Part shown: one piece after another, positions 50,413 to 59,047 of the stretch
How the letters are laid out: each line of letters opens with the position of its first letter
Position numbering within the stretch: position 1 is the stretch's first letter
Source: an uncultured Eubacteriales bacterium
GTDB lineage: Bacteria > Bacillota > Clostridia > Oscillospirales > CAG-272
DNA length: 64,000 nucleotides
Reading direction: 5' to 3'
NCBI GenBank assembly: GCA_900542425.1
Contig: UQNQ01000006.1
Location: 1-64,000, forward strand
Made by a program: the position numbers and the translations under genes
Notes under the pieces: model-generated
What the model was told of the DNA's origin: nothing
Databases searched by the model: none
Seen by the model: only the letters and a program-made list of their open reading frames with translations

Positions 50413-50441
50413 TTGACTTTGGCGCGAAAAGAATATATACT
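50413..50441 (+). promoter_or_regulatory. Promoter for the SDR-nagB unit
   Basis: TTGACT (50413-50418), 17 bp, TATACT (50436-50441); the two divergent promoters are only 18 bp apart, so one regulator could control both. Confidence 0.8.
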
Positions 50442-50476
50442 CAAGTTAACATCGAAAATGGAAGGGGGAATATCGT

Positions 50477-51292
50477 TTGAAGCCGAGATTTTCCGGGAAA
50501 AAAGTACTGATTACCGGTGCGTCAAGCGGGATCGGCAGAGCATGTGCACTGGCTTTTGCCAGAGAGGGGGCATCTCTTGCGCTTGTGGCAAGGAATGAGG
50601 AGCGTCTTTCTTCCGTTGCCGGAGAATGCCGGGCATTTGGCGTGCAGACGGAGACATTTCTTGCTGACGTTTCGGTCAAGGATGAAATACAAGCGGCTGT
50701 CAGTCGTGCTGTTGAGGCTTTGGGAGGAATGGATATTGTGCATGCCAATGCCGGTATTTATCTTCGTATGCCGGCAAAAGAGCTGACACCCTCACAGATC
50801 GAGCGTATTATGAATACCAATTTTTACGGAACGCTGCATACTTTTTACGCCATACTGCCGCATTTTCTTGAGAAAAAAAGCGGAAGCATCGTTGTTACCG
50901 TTTCCATGGACGGCAAAAAGGGTGTGCCGCCTGATGCGGCATATGTCGCGTCAAAATTTGCTTTGAACGGATTTTTGCAAGTGGCAAGACAAGAATTGCT
51001 TCCTCTTGGTATCCATGTCGGTGCGGTGTTCCCGAGCCGGACGGATACACCGCAGATCGCGCATGTGGATTGCCCGAAAATTACACCGAAGGCGGATCCG
51101 GCTTTGGTTGCGAAAGCGGTGCTGAAATGTGTCTATCAAAAGAAAAAAGAGATTCTTGTTCCGGGCTTTTCTACAAAACTACTGGTTTTGGCGGATGCGT
51201 TTTCTCCGTCGCTCGGTGATTGGATGGTGAGAACCTTCCATCTTGACGGTGAGGAAACCGGAGAATCTGCTGTAAAAGAACCCGGCTTGTGA
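50477..51292 (+). CDS. Short-chain dehydrogenase/reductase
   Basis: This 271-residue NAD(P)-dependent oxidoreductase has TGASSGIG (14-21), HANAG, the catalytic Ser in VTVSMDG and YVASK. The group resembles DltE/YdfG-like classical SDRs. The C-terminal extension (about 225-271) is membrane-facing or disordered. TTG start, about eight bases after GGGGG. Cotranscription with nagB-like is likely, but substrate is unknown. Confidence 0.87.
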   Translation: MKPRFSGKKVLITGASSGIGRACALAFAREGASLALVARNEERLSSVAGECRAFGVQTETFLADVSVKDEIQAAVSRAVEALGGMDIVHANAGIYLRMPAKELTPSQIERIMNTNFYGTLHTFYAILPHFLEKKSGSIVVTVSMDGKKGVPPDAAYVASKFALNGFLQVARQELLPLGIHVGAVFPSRTDTPQIAHVDCPKITPKADPALVAKAVLKCVYQKKKEILVPGFSTKLLVLADAFSPSLGDWMVRTFHLDGEETGESAVKEPGL

Positions 51293-51357
51293 GATTCGTT
51301 TTTTGTTAAGCACCGGCTGACATAGTAAAATGGTTTATGATAAACGGAGGAATGAAA

Positions 51358-52104
51358 ATGGAGAAAACTTATACGATAAAAGCGTTTGAAACAAGGGGGG
51401 AAATGGGACGGGCTGCGGCTCGGGATGTTGCGGCGGTGATTCGGAAGTTATTTGAGGTGAAGAAAAGCATCCGCATGATTTTTGCGGCGGCACCCTCGCA
51501 ATCCGACTTCCTTGACGCTTTTACCTCGGATAAAAGCGTTGATTTCTCCAGAATCCACGCGTTCCATATGGATGAATATATCGGACTTAATCCCGACGCG
51601 CCGCAGGGGTTTGGCAACTTTCTGCGGGAATCGCTGTTTTCCAAGGTTTGCTTTGCCAGTGTGTCTTATCTTAACGGTGGCGCTCCCGATATGGATGCCG
51701 AATGCCGGCGGTACGCCGCACTTCTGGAAGAGGAGCCCATTGACATCGTGTGTCTCGGGATCGGGGAGAATGGACATATTGCATTCAATGATCCCGCGGT
51801 TGCTGATTTCCATGACAAGAAAAAAGTTAAAATTGTGGAACTTGACGCCGTTTGCAGGCAGCAGCAGGTCAATGACGGCTGTTTTTCCTCGCTGTCTGAG
51901 GTCCCAACGCATGCTGTGACACTGACCGTTCCGATGCTGACTTCGGCAGCGTATCATTTTTGTATCGTTCCCACGGCCCGTAAGGCGGCGGCGGTACGCG
52001 GTGCGGTATATGGCGCGCTTTCGGAAACATGTCCCGCGACCGCTCTCAGGACATGTGACAACATGACGCTGTATCTTGACCGCGAGAGTGCTTCTGAACT
52101 TTGA
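51358..52104 (+). CDS. nagB: Glucosamine-6-phosphate deaminase/isomerase-family protein
   Basis: This 248-residue protein has FHMDEYIGL (about 62-70) and LGIGENGHIAFNDPA (about 132-146), the two NagB signatures with the catalytic Asp and His-x-Ala. It would convert glucosamine-6-phosphate to fructose-6-phosphate and ammonia. It differs from textbook NagB in a shorter C-terminus, so a related sugar-phosphate isomerase is possible. The ATG at 51358 is seven bases after GGAGG. Adjacent nagA supports the assignment. Confidence 0.83.
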   Translation: MEKTYTIKAFETRGEMGRAAARDVAAVIRKLFEVKKSIRMIFAAAPSQSDFLDAFTSDKSVDFSRIHAFHMDEYIGLNPDAPQGFGNFLRESLFSKVCFASVSYLNGGAPDMDAECRRYAALLEEEPIDIVCLGIGENGHIAFNDPAVADFHDKKKVKIVELDAVCRQQQVNDGCFSSLSEVPTHAVTLTVPMLTSAAYHFCIVPTARKAAAVRGAVYGALSETCPATALRTCDNMTLYLDRESASEL

Positions 52105-52614
52105 GTGCTATGACAAAAGAATTTGGTGATATGTCGCTTTAAGCGTTGTGAGAATTGTTTCCCGTTGCGCTTTCGGTGCCATGTCAGGGGTGGCGTGATG
52201 GATATGTCAGTCGGCACAGGTAATTAAAAACACCCAAAAAGAAAATATCCGGAGGCTCAGTCAAATCGGGAGCATGGCGGTCTCGTGCATGATGGTTAAA
52301 ACTGATTACTGGCATCCTTTTGGAGACGGATATCTCTAAAAAGGATGCCACGCGTATTTTCCTTTGCGTCTTGTGAGGTTCGGCAAATAGAATGAACTGT
52401 ATTTCTGGGATTCTTTACAGAAAAATCTTGCGGCGGCGCACCAATGGAAATGCCTGGAGGTCTAGTTTCTTCCATTTTGCCGTCATGACAGAGAACCGGA
52501 TTACTGGTGCGAAAAGACTTTGGTGAACCATATTCTGGCGGCAAAGACAGCGCTTCCGGAACGATGCGGAAAAATATAGAAAGGTGCCCCTTTGCTTGGG
52601 GAGGTAAAGATACT
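52105..52614. other. 510-bp intergenic stretch with one strong hairpin
   Basis: No convincing gene or consensus promoter is seen. A 12-bp inverted repeat TGGCATCCTTTT / AAAAGGATGCCA (52310-52321 with 52339-52350) contains an inner GGAGA/TCTC pairing but has no T-run, so it may be a processing site or regulator target. The remainder carries scattered start and stop codons in all frames. Confidence 0.5.
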
Positions 52615-54342
52615 ATGAAAGAAATCATGCGCTTTGATTTTGGAAACAGTACCGTTCGTGCGGATGATGGGTTCCTCAAAATGGAACGGCTCTATACCTC
52701 TTGTCATTTTATGTGGATGACGGAACTGAAAAACAGGTGGAGAAGAGAAACGGAAGTATCGCCTTTCCGGGATTTCGTATTTGCGGAAAAATCCGAATTC
52801 CGAATGGCACTGCCGCCTTCCAATTATCGTTTGCGGCTATATTTTTATGATCCTGACGAAAAGCGTGAGCCTTTTTCGGTTCGACTGTGCAGTGTTGTCT
52901 CTGATACGCCGTTATTTGCAGGCAAGGTATATTCAGAAACAAAAATCGATATTCCAAAGGGAGAGAAGGTTACCGTCGATCTTCTTTTATCGCATGAGAC
53001 GGGACAGGTTGCGGTAGATTTCTACGGACAGGAGAATGGCGGATTTTTTATCAATGGCATGGATGTTCTCGCTTGTGGAGACGTCAGCCCGGGCAAGCTG
53101 TTCGCGGATGCGCCGGAACAGACACTTCCGCCCAAAGCCGAAGTTCTAACAAACGGCGTGTTTGATCCTGAGGGCGCGCTTTCCCGCTCTTGTGAATGGC
53201 TGATGGCACATCGGACTGTCGATGGTTTTCTCGGCGATTATGAAATGAACAAGCGTCTTTGGTATACCTCTTCCTATCCGCTTCGTACCTTGCTTGCCGG
53301 ATATGAAATTTTCGGAAAACAAGAGTATTATGACGCGGCAAAAACGATTTTCGATCGTTTTGTCGGAGAACAGCTGCCGGAGGGAAGCTTTACGCAGGCA
53401 TACCGCGGCACGCCGACAAAGGGGCTGACGGAAGAAGAACTGGAACGGGTACGCCACGGCAATTGGATGAATCTTGCGGATATCGGCAGCATGGTTGCAG
53501 CGCTTGCTGTTATGTGCCGATATGCAAAGGAGCCGGAGAGAACCGATTATATCGGTGCGGTACAGCATTATCTGGATGACTGGGCGATGCGTTACCGCAG
53601 GGAAAACGGCGGCTTTGACAACGGATGGGTTCACGGACCCGCCAAAAAGGTTTACAGCGTGTCCACTGCCTCGACAGCACTTTCCATGATGTTAATCGGT
53701 CAGGCGGCGGGAATTCGAAAATATCGGGAGATTGCGGACGCGGCGGTATCTCTTCTTGCCGATCGGTGGGGAGAAAACGGTGAAAATTGGAATTTCATTT
53801 TTGACGGAACTTATCCGGGACATGATCATTATCAGAATGTATTGGAGTTTGGCGACGGATTTTATACGATGGAGGCAATCAGTGCGGCACTTGCCGTCTC
53901 AGATAACGCTGCTTTAAGGAAAAAGTTGTTTGAGGCGCTGCGGCGTTATTTGTTTGGTTCTGCCGGAATTCTCAGATTTTTGAAAGAGGCGCCGTGGTGG
54001 CCGATTCAAAATGTCTGGAACAACTCCAAAAGCGCCGGCAATCCGATTTTGCTTCAAGATTTTCTTGAATACGGTAAAGAGTTCGGCGCGAGTGGGAAGG
54101 AGCTTGAAACATGTGCCGTTCTCTATGAGCAGTGCGGAAAATTCCTTTGTACACCGGAATATGCTGCACAAATCGGCGTGATGGCAGAGGATCCGAAAGG
54201 AAATCCGCCGTTTCGGTTGCACAGCATTCAATCATGGACAGGATGCGCTGTTGCCGCGACAGGCTTTGCCGGTATTGCTTACGCGAATATGATAAAACCG
54301 GGTATTATTTATTTAAAACAGAAGGGAAAAGCGGAACCGTGA
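52615..54342 (+). CDS. Unassigned six-hairpin-type carbohydrate protein
   Basis: This 575-residue protein has an N-terminal beta-sandwich starting FDFGNSTVRADDGFLKM (about 6-22), typical of malectin-like carbohydrate-binding modules. An alpha-helical region follows (about 180-560), with repeated Trp/Tyr-Gly motifs (GNWMNLADIGSMV, WNFIFDGTYPGHDHYQNVLE) resembling (alpha/alpha)6 glycosidases or lyases. No signal peptide. GGGGAGG precedes the ATG. Its stop overlaps the AGE gene start (TGATG), so the two act together. A specific GH or PL family could not be assigned. Confidence 0.7.
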   Translation: MKEIMRFDFGNSTVRADDGFLKMERLYTSCHFMWMTELKNRWRRETEVSPFRDFVFAEKSEFRMALPPSNYRLRLYFYDPDEKREPFSVRLCSVVSDTPLFAGKVYSETKIDIPKGEKVTVDLLLSHETGQVAVDFYGQENGGFFINGMDVLACGDVSPGKLFADAPEQTLPPKAEVLTNGVFDPEGALSRSCEWLMAHRTVDGFLGDYEMNKRLWYTSSYPLRTLLAGYEIFGKQEYYDAAKTIFDRFVGEQLPEGSFTQAYRGTPTKGLTEEELERVRHGNWMNLADIGSMVAALAVMCRYAKEPERTDYIGAVQHYLDDWAMRYRRENGGFDNGWVHGPAKKVYSVSTASTALSMMLIGQAAGIRKYREIADAAVSLLADRWGENGENWNFIFDGTYPGHDHYQNVLEFGDGFYTMEAISAALAVSDNAALRKKLFEALRRYLFGSAGILRFLKEAPWWPIQNVWNNSKSAGNPILLQDFLEYGKEFGASGKELETCAVLYEQCGKFLCTPEYAAQIGVMAEDPKGNPPFRLHSIQSWTGCAVAATGFAGIAYANMIKPGIIYLKQKGKAEP

Positions 54343-55595
54343 TGAACAAAGAACTTGTAAAAGAAAGGGAATTTTACCTGACGGAACTGTATGAAAACAT
54401 CCTTCCTTTTTGGGAGAAATACGCGCCGGATAACGAATATGGCGGCTATTTTACTTGTTTTTCCGGAAACGGAGGAGAACTTCTTTCTAAAGACAAATAC
54501 ATATGGTCACAGGGACGCATGCTTTGGATTCTTTCACGCCTGCTTGGAAGGGAGGAAGTGACAGGAGCAAGACGGGAAGCACTTCGGTGCGGCGCAGCAA
54601 AGACGGCGCGCTTCCTTATGGATCATTCGCTCTTGCCCTCTGGCAACTGCGTTTTCTTAACACAACGTGACGGGACGCCCAAGGCAATCGGAGGCGTTTA
54701 TGATACCAGTCTTTATGCGGATTGCTTTGTGATCATCGGACTTGCCGAGTATGCGGCGGCTGAGGATAACAGAGATGCTCTCCGTTTTGCCGGTCATTTA
54801 TATGAAACGGCACTGCGGCGGTACCGCCGTGGGGAATATCGTACTGATCCCTATCCAGTTCCGCGCGGCTATCGGACACACGGGCTTCCTATGATTTTTA
54901 CGAATACGTCACGCACGCTTGCCGATGCAATGAAAAAACTCGGCGATCCTTCTTTTTCTGATATTTCTCATCTGGCATATACATTTGCCTGTGACGTATT
55001 CGAACATTTCATAGATGAAAACGGGGTCTTGCATGAGATGATCCCAGTGGACGGCGGATTCGACAATAAAACGATGCTTGGCAGATATATCAATCCCGGG
55101 CATACGATTGAGGATTGCTGGTTCATGCAGACAGAATGGACGCTTGCGGGAGATACAGAGCGCACAGAAAAAACATCGGATTTGCTGTCGAAAACGCTTT
55201 CTCTCGGTTGGGACAGCGAATATGGCGGGATCCGCTTGTTTGTCGACTTGACCGGTGGGGCGCCGTGCGGAGATATCCCGGATTCTTCGGAACCCATGAT
55301 AAAAAAAGTAACAGAAGATGGCATGAGCAAGCTCTGGTGGCCGCATGCGGAGGCGCTGTATTCTACGATGCTTTTCAGCAGGGATGATAACATTTTGGGC
55401 TGGTATCGCAAAGTAAAGGAATATGCTTTTTCTACCTTCCCCAACCGTGAAAATGACAGAGGCGAATGGATTCAGATCCGGGATCGTACCGGAAAACCGG
55501 AGAATCGTGTGGTGGCTTTGCCGGTGAAAGACCCCTTCCATATCATGCGGAGTTTTATTCTGATGATGGAACTGTGTGAATCCTGCGGCTCATAA
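54342..55595 (+). CDS. AGE-family epimerase/isomerase
   Basis: This 417-residue protein has the (alpha/alpha)6 pattern of N-acylglucosamine 2-epimerases: YIWSQGRMLWILSRL (about 50-64), YDTSLYADCFVI, the NPGHTIEDCWFM catalytic His and KLWWPHAEALYS. Members epimerise or isomerise GlcNAc, mannose or cellobiose. TGATG overlap with the preceding gene means coupled translation. Its substrate should be a product of the preceding enzyme. Confidence 0.85.
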   Translation: MNKELVKEREFYLTELYENILPFWEKYAPDNEYGGYFTCFSGNGGELLSKDKYIWSQGRMLWILSRLLGREEVTGARREALRCGAAKTARFLMDHSLLPSGNCVFLTQRDGTPKAIGGVYDTSLYADCFVIIGLAEYAAAEDNRDALRFAGHLYETALRRYRRGEYRTDPYPVPRGYRTHGLPMIFTNTSRTLADAMKKLGDPSFSDISHLAYTFACDVFEHFIDENGVLHEMIPVDGGFDNKTMLGRYINPGHTIEDCWFMQTEWTLAGDTERTEKTSDLLSKTLSLGWDSEYGGIRLFVDLTGGAPCGDIPDSSEPMIKKVTEDGMSKLWWPHAEALYSTMLFSRDDNILGWYRKVKEYAFSTFPNRENDRGEWIQIRDRTGKPENRVVALPVKDPFHIMRSFILMMELCESCGS

Positions 55596-55686
55596 GTTTT
55601 TGGTATAAGGTATTAGAAATGTTTATAAAATTGTCTATCATTCGTTGAAAAACTGGGTGTGATGATGGGATTTTCCCTGTATGAAA

Positions 55687-55725
55687 AACATGGGGAGACA
55701 AGTATTTACTTGTCTCCCTATGTTA
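55687..55725 (+). terminator. Terminator candidate after the AGE gene
   Basis: AACATGGGGAGACAAGTA pairs almost perfectly with TACTTGTCTCCCTATGTT; the T-run is weak (TTAATTTAT). Confidence 0.6.
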
Positions 55726-55841
55726 ATTTATCCGGGAAGGAAAAATCAGAAATGTCATAATCGCTTTTATCGATTTTTTGATAGAGAAGGCTTTTTATTG
55801 GACATAGCCGGAATTTGCATGCAGAATTATGCAAAATATAG

Positions 55842-55870
55842 TTGACAAGATTTTAAGCCTTCTGTATAAT
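55842..55870 (+). promoter_or_regulatory. Promoter for the BlaI-type gene
   Basis: TTGACA (55842-55847), 17 bp, TATAAT (55865-55870), perfect consensus. Confidence 0.9.
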
Positions 55871-55876
55871 ATCAAG

Positions 55877-55890
55877 TATACAGACGTATA
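55877..55890 (+). promoter_or_regulatory. Candidate repressor operator at +1
   Basis: The dyad TATAC-AGAC-GTATA begins six bases after the -10 box, over the expected transcription start; spacing and A/T/C content are similar to BlaI/MecI operators. Confidence 0.5.
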
Positions 55891-55934
55891 AATCTTGCTT
55901 GATAACGATTCTTGAGAGAAAGAGGATATCTGAA

Positions 55935-56327
55935 ATGAAAAGACTTCCGGACACAGAATATGATGTGATGAGGGTAATTTGGACCAATCCTTCTCCGATT
56001 ACGACGACGGTCATCATGGAAAAGCTGGGGCGTGAACGCGGATGGGCTGTTCCGGCGCTTATTACGATGCTTAACCGCCTGAATGAAAAAGGGTTTATTT
56101 ATTCCGAGAAAAAAGGAAAAATGCGATACTATTACCCGCTTATCAAAAAGCATGATTATTTGGAATTTGTAACCAACGAATTTATGGAAAAGTATCACGG
56201 CGGATCCTTTACCAGCTTTTTTGCCACATTGTTTGACCTTCGTATGGTATCCGATGAGACGCTTGATTCGTTTGTTTTATGGGTTAAACAGCATAGACAG
56301 GAGTTTCGCCGCTATATTCCGGACTAA
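55935..56327 (+). CDS. BlaI/MecI-type transcriptional repressor
   Basis: This 130-residue winged-helix protein has LPDTEYDVMRVIW (4-16) at the start, a recognition helix in ALITMLNRLNEKGFI and a wing with KKGKMRYYYPLI. BlaI and MecI repress beta-lactamase or PBP2a genes and are cleaved upon BlaR/MecR signalling. No BlaR/MecR or beta-lactamase gene is near, so it may act as an autonomous repressor of itself and other genes. The ATG at 55935 follows AGAGGAT. Confidence 0.85.
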   Translation: MKRLPDTEYDVMRVIWTNPSPITTTVIMEKLGRERGWAVPALITMLNRLNEKGFIYSEKKGKMRYYYPLIKKHDYLEFVTNEFMEKYHGGSFTSFFATLFDLRMVSDETLDSFVLWVKQHRQEFRRYIPD

Positions 56328-56329
56328 CG

Positions 56330-56812
56330 TCAGCTTGCCGCGCCCGGTGCGGAAAAGCCATGAACAAAGCCGTTTACATCGGCAGAACAGACATCTCCCC
56401 CAACAACTTTATCCTTGTAAACGAGCAGGCTGATATAAACAGTACCGTCATAGTCAGGGTAATTGGTTACCTTATATGTATATCTTGTAACGGTTTTTCC
56501 TTTATATTTGGAAAGATTGAGACCTTGTTCTTTCTGCATTTCGTTGTAGCCGAGATAAATTTTATCGAATGATTCCGGAACTACAACTTCTACCTCTTCA
56601 ACGGGTGTTTCTTCTACTTCCCAGCCGAATTGTGAGATAAAATCGATACGGTCACTGTTTTCATAAATTTTGGAATATGAAATGCTGGACGTTGGTTCGG
56701 CATCGTCCGCATAGGTGGGGATCAGCGCCACCAGCGTGATGAGTACGACAACGGAAAGTACAATGGCACATATAAATTTAATCGTTGCCGAACGAATCGA
56801 ATATACAAACAT
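56330..56812 (-). CDS. DUF4830 membrane-anchored protein
   Basis: This 160-residue protein has an N-terminal membrane segment (about 10-32) and the DUF4830 pattern FISQFGWEVEETPVE, VVPESFDKIYLGYNEMQKEQ (quoted to 20), GLNLSKYKGKTVTRYTYKV and a VGGDVC end. It is probably extracytoplasmic; function unknown. GGAGG nine bases upstream of the ATG lies in the 3' arm of a stable hairpin. Converges with the BlaI-type gene with a two-base gap and no terminator between. Confidence 0.82.
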   Translation of the reverse strand: MFVYSIRSATIKFICAIVLSVVVLITLVALIPTYADDAEPTSSISYSKIYENSDRIDFISQFGWEVEETPVEEVEVVVPESFDKIYLGYNEMQKEQGLNLSKYKGKTVTRYTYKVTNYPDYDGTVYISLLVYKDKVVGGDVCSADVNGFVHGFSAPGAAS

Positions 56813-56866
56813 AAAAAATATCCTCCGAATTCATATTTTCATTTATGAAATATTTATTCGGAGGAT
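56813..56866 (-). terminator. Hairpin that covers the DUF4830 ribosome binding site
   Basis: Minus strand: ATCCTCCGAAT (56866-56856) pairs with ATTCGGAGGAT (56830-56820), an 11-bp perfect stem; the 3' arm contains the GGAGG for DUF4830 and is followed by ATTTTTT. It can act as terminator for DUF1836 or hide the binding site. Confidence 0.75.
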
Positions 56867-56883
56867 TCTTTTTCTATGACTTT

Positions 56884-57546
56884 TTAATCATTTTCTTCAT
56901 GAGTATCGTCAGAATTTTCTGTGCTTTCAGAAATTTCTTCTTCACTGGATTCTTTCTTTTTTCCTTTTGCCGGAGAGACTGTCTTCTTTTGCGGGGCAGG
57001 CTCTTTCTTTTTATCCATTTGTGTATCTGTTTGGATGGAATTATAAGCATGCATGGCAACTGTTCTTGCCGCGCTTGCTTTTAATGTGTTCTCAATGGCG
57101 ATATAGCTTAGGATTTCATCGTTATGGGAAGCTTCTACCGCGATATTTGCTTTTTTAATGGAAGAAGAAAGCTCGTTTTCATACATTCTTGCAAATTCGT
57201 CAAGCACATCTTCAATACTGCCTGCCGCAATGCTGCGTTTAATGATATCGGAAACGGCGGAAATTTCCATGACAGGCTTCATCGCACAGACAATCATAAG
57301 GATAGCAAGGTGTGTCCGATTGTATTTTTTATTTTTCGGAGGAGGGAGCACACCGCTTTTCACGTAATTATTGATCATCGATGGTGTCAGCAAACCTTTT
57401 CCGTCAATATACAGAGCGCCGAGATTTTTTTCTGCGAGTCCGATAACCTGATCCATATAAAGCTCAAATTCCGGAAGTTCGTTCCACCTTGGAATATGAA
57501 TGGCGGAAACGGCGGCGATCGTGCTTAGAAATATCTTTTTTTCCAT
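56884..57546 (-). CDS. DUF1836 protein
   Basis: This 220-residue protein has the DUF1836 motifs LPEFELYMDQVIGLAE (about 24-39), LTPSMINNYVKSGVLPPP and KKYNRTHLAILMI. The family looks like a MerR-type helix-turn-helix DNA-binding protein. The C-terminal 45 residues are low-complexity, first Lys/Pro- then Glu/Ser-rich. The ATG at 57546 follows GGAGGTAACC; an earlier in-frame start overlaps this site. Located upstream of DUF4830 on the same strand. Confidence 0.82.
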   Translation of the reverse strand: MEKKIFLSTIAAVSAIHIPRWNELPEFELYMDQVIGLAEKNLGALYIDGKGLLTPSMINNYVKSGVLPPPKNKKYNRTHLAILMIVCAMKPVMEISAVSDIIKRSIAAGSIEDVLDEFARMYENELSSSIKKANIAVEASHNDEILSYIAIENTLKASAARTVAMHAYNSIQTDTQMDKKKEPAPQKKTVSPAKGKKKESSEEEISESTENSDDTHEEND

Positions 57547-57674
57547 GGTTACCTCCATGTGGATAATATAAAGGTCGGTCGCGTCATACAGATTTTTTTA
57601 AAAATTTACGCTGCGGACGCAAAATTTAAGATTATGGTTCACATTTTCAGGGTATCCTATATTTAGTTATGGAC

Positions 57675-57703
57675 AGTATACCATATCTTTGGCAAAATTG
57701 CAA
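57675..57703 (-). promoter_or_regulatory. Promoter for DUF1836
   Basis: Minus strand: TTGCAA (57698-57703), 17 bp, TATACT (57675-57680). Confidence 0.7.
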
Positions 57704-57743
57704 GCGTGTCGAAAAAAACAGATAATATTTTTTGGGAAAACCA

Positions 57744-57772
57744 TTGACATTATTAAAATTACCGTATATAAT
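57744..57772 (+). promoter_or_regulatory. Promoter for the SGNH hydrolase gene
   Basis: TTGACA (57744-57749), 17 bp, TATAAT (57767-57772), perfect consensus. Confidence 0.9.
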
Positions 57773-57828
57773 AGTTTTGGAAACCAGATGAAGTGATTTT
57801 TTTGTTCGTAGAAATTTGGAGGTGTGAG

Positions 57829-58608
57829 ATGGAAGCGATTCTGAAAAATAAATATATTAAGCTGCCGAAAAATTTTGACTTTACGAAAATAAAAGATTCC
57901 CTTACCGGAACGGGACGTCGTTTTTGTGCCGCTGTGTTCGGTGACAGCGTATTGCGCGGTGTGATTTTTGACGAAAAAGCAGGCGGATACCGCATGCATC
58001 GGGGAAGATTTTCAGGGATACAGGAACGATTTCATCTGGACATTAAAAACAATTCCCGGTTTGGCTTTACTGTCGAACGCGGATCTGAGCTGATTCGGGA
58101 AACCGTCACCAAAGAAAACCATCCCGAGTTTGTTTTTCTGGAATACGGAAGCAATGATTGTAATTTCGATTGGGCAAAAGTTGCGGAAGAACCGGATTCC
58201 GAGCATGATCCGGTAACGCCGGCGGAAAAATTTTTGAAGATATATTCGGAACTTATTGACTATGTGTATGAGTGCGATTCTATGCCGGTTGTTGTTTTAC
58301 CGACGCCGATTGATTCCGAAAAGTTTCTTACTTGGATTTGCCGGAAGGGATTGTCAAGGGAAAATATTCTTCACTGGCTCGGCAGTACGGAAATGATTTA
58401 TCGTTGGCAGGAATATTATTCCGGACTTTGCGAACGGCTTGCGCGTGAAAAAGGTTGTCTGATGATTGATCTGCGCACACCTTTTTTGGTAAGACACGAT
58501 TATGACAAGCTTTTATGTGCTGACGGTATGCACCCGACGGAAAAAGGACATGAACTGATAGATGCGACGTTTTCCCGCTTTTTAGAAAGGCTTGGCACTT
58601 CTTCGTAA
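57829..58608 (+). CDS. SGNH/GDSL hydrolase
   Basis: This 259-residue soluble esterase-like protein has block I FGDSVLRGV (about 38-46) with the catalytic Ser, block III EYGSNDCNF with Gly and Asn, and block V DGMHPTEKGH with Asp and His. It resembles acyl-sugar or lysophospholipid esterases. No signal peptide, so it is cytoplasmic. GGAGG precedes the ATG at 57829. Substrate unknown. Terminator at 58647. Confidence 0.87.
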   Translation: MEAILKNKYIKLPKNFDFTKIKDSLTGTGRRFCAAVFGDSVLRGVIFDEKAGGYRMHRGRFSGIQERFHLDIKNNSRFGFTVERGSELIRETVTKENHPEFVFLEYGSNDCNFDWAKVAEEPDSEHDPVTPAEKFLKIYSELIDYVYECDSMPVVVLPTPIDSEKFLTWICRKGLSRENILHWLGSTEMIYRWQEYYSGLCERLAREKGCLMIDLRTPFLVRHDYDKLLCADGMHPTEKGHELIDATFSRFLERLGTSS

Positions 58609-58646
58609 AAGACGCTTATACTCCTTTTTATATATACTCCTCAAAA

Positions 58647-58690
58647 GAATGAGACGCTGTCCTGCCTGACAGCGTCTCATTCTTTCTTTA
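58647..58690 (+). terminator. Terminator after the SGNH gene
   Basis: A 15-bp perfect stem GAATGAGACGCTGTC and complement (58647-58661 with 58668-58682), then a T-rich tail. Confidence 0.88.
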
Positions 58691-58733
58691 TTCTTTTATG
58701 TAGCAAAAACACAGAGCGCCTTGGGGAGAAACC

Positions 58734-58964
58734 ATGAATCAGGAAATCGAAAAGAAAATCGGAAAAATATCAGAAGCCTTAGAGAGAGCAGATATGACAC
58801 AAGAATTCCTTGCGGAGCAGTTGCAGCTGCGCGGCTGTGATATCACCCGAAGCGCCGTCGCAAAAATCGAGGTAGGGCAGCGTCATCTTTATCCTGATGA
58901 AATTATACTGATAAAGGAAATTCTGAAAGTGAGTTATGATGAGATTTTTGCGTATGAAACATGA
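58734..58964 (+). CDS. Small XRE-type helix-turn-helix protein
   Basis: This 76-residue protein is almost entirely one HTH_3 domain: ALERADMTQEFLAEQLQLRG then DITRSAVAKIEVGQRHLYPDE. It is probably a DNA-binding regulator; targets unknown. GGGGAG precedes the ATG. A single gene between two terminators. Confidence 0.85.
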   Translation: MNQEIEKKIGKISEALERADMTQEFLAEQLQLRGCDITRSAVAKIEVGQRHLYPDEIILIKEILKVSYDEIFAYET

Positions 58965-58995
58965 AGCAGACATAACGCCGAAAAAATCCGTCCGT

Positions 58996-59029
58996 AAAAA
59001 AGCCGCACGAAAATCGTGCGGCTTTTTTT
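58996..59029. terminator. Bidirectional terminator
   Basis: AGCCGCACGA (59001-59010) pairs with TCGTGCGGCT (59014-59023), with flanking A- and T-runs. It ends both the HTH gene and gdhA. Confidence 0.92.
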
Positions 59030-59047
59030 ATACAAGTATCGATTTTT

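Noticed and set aside
55935..56327. Beta-lactam resistance locus
   Set aside because: Only a BlaI-type repressor is present; no sensor, lactamase or PBP gene nearby.
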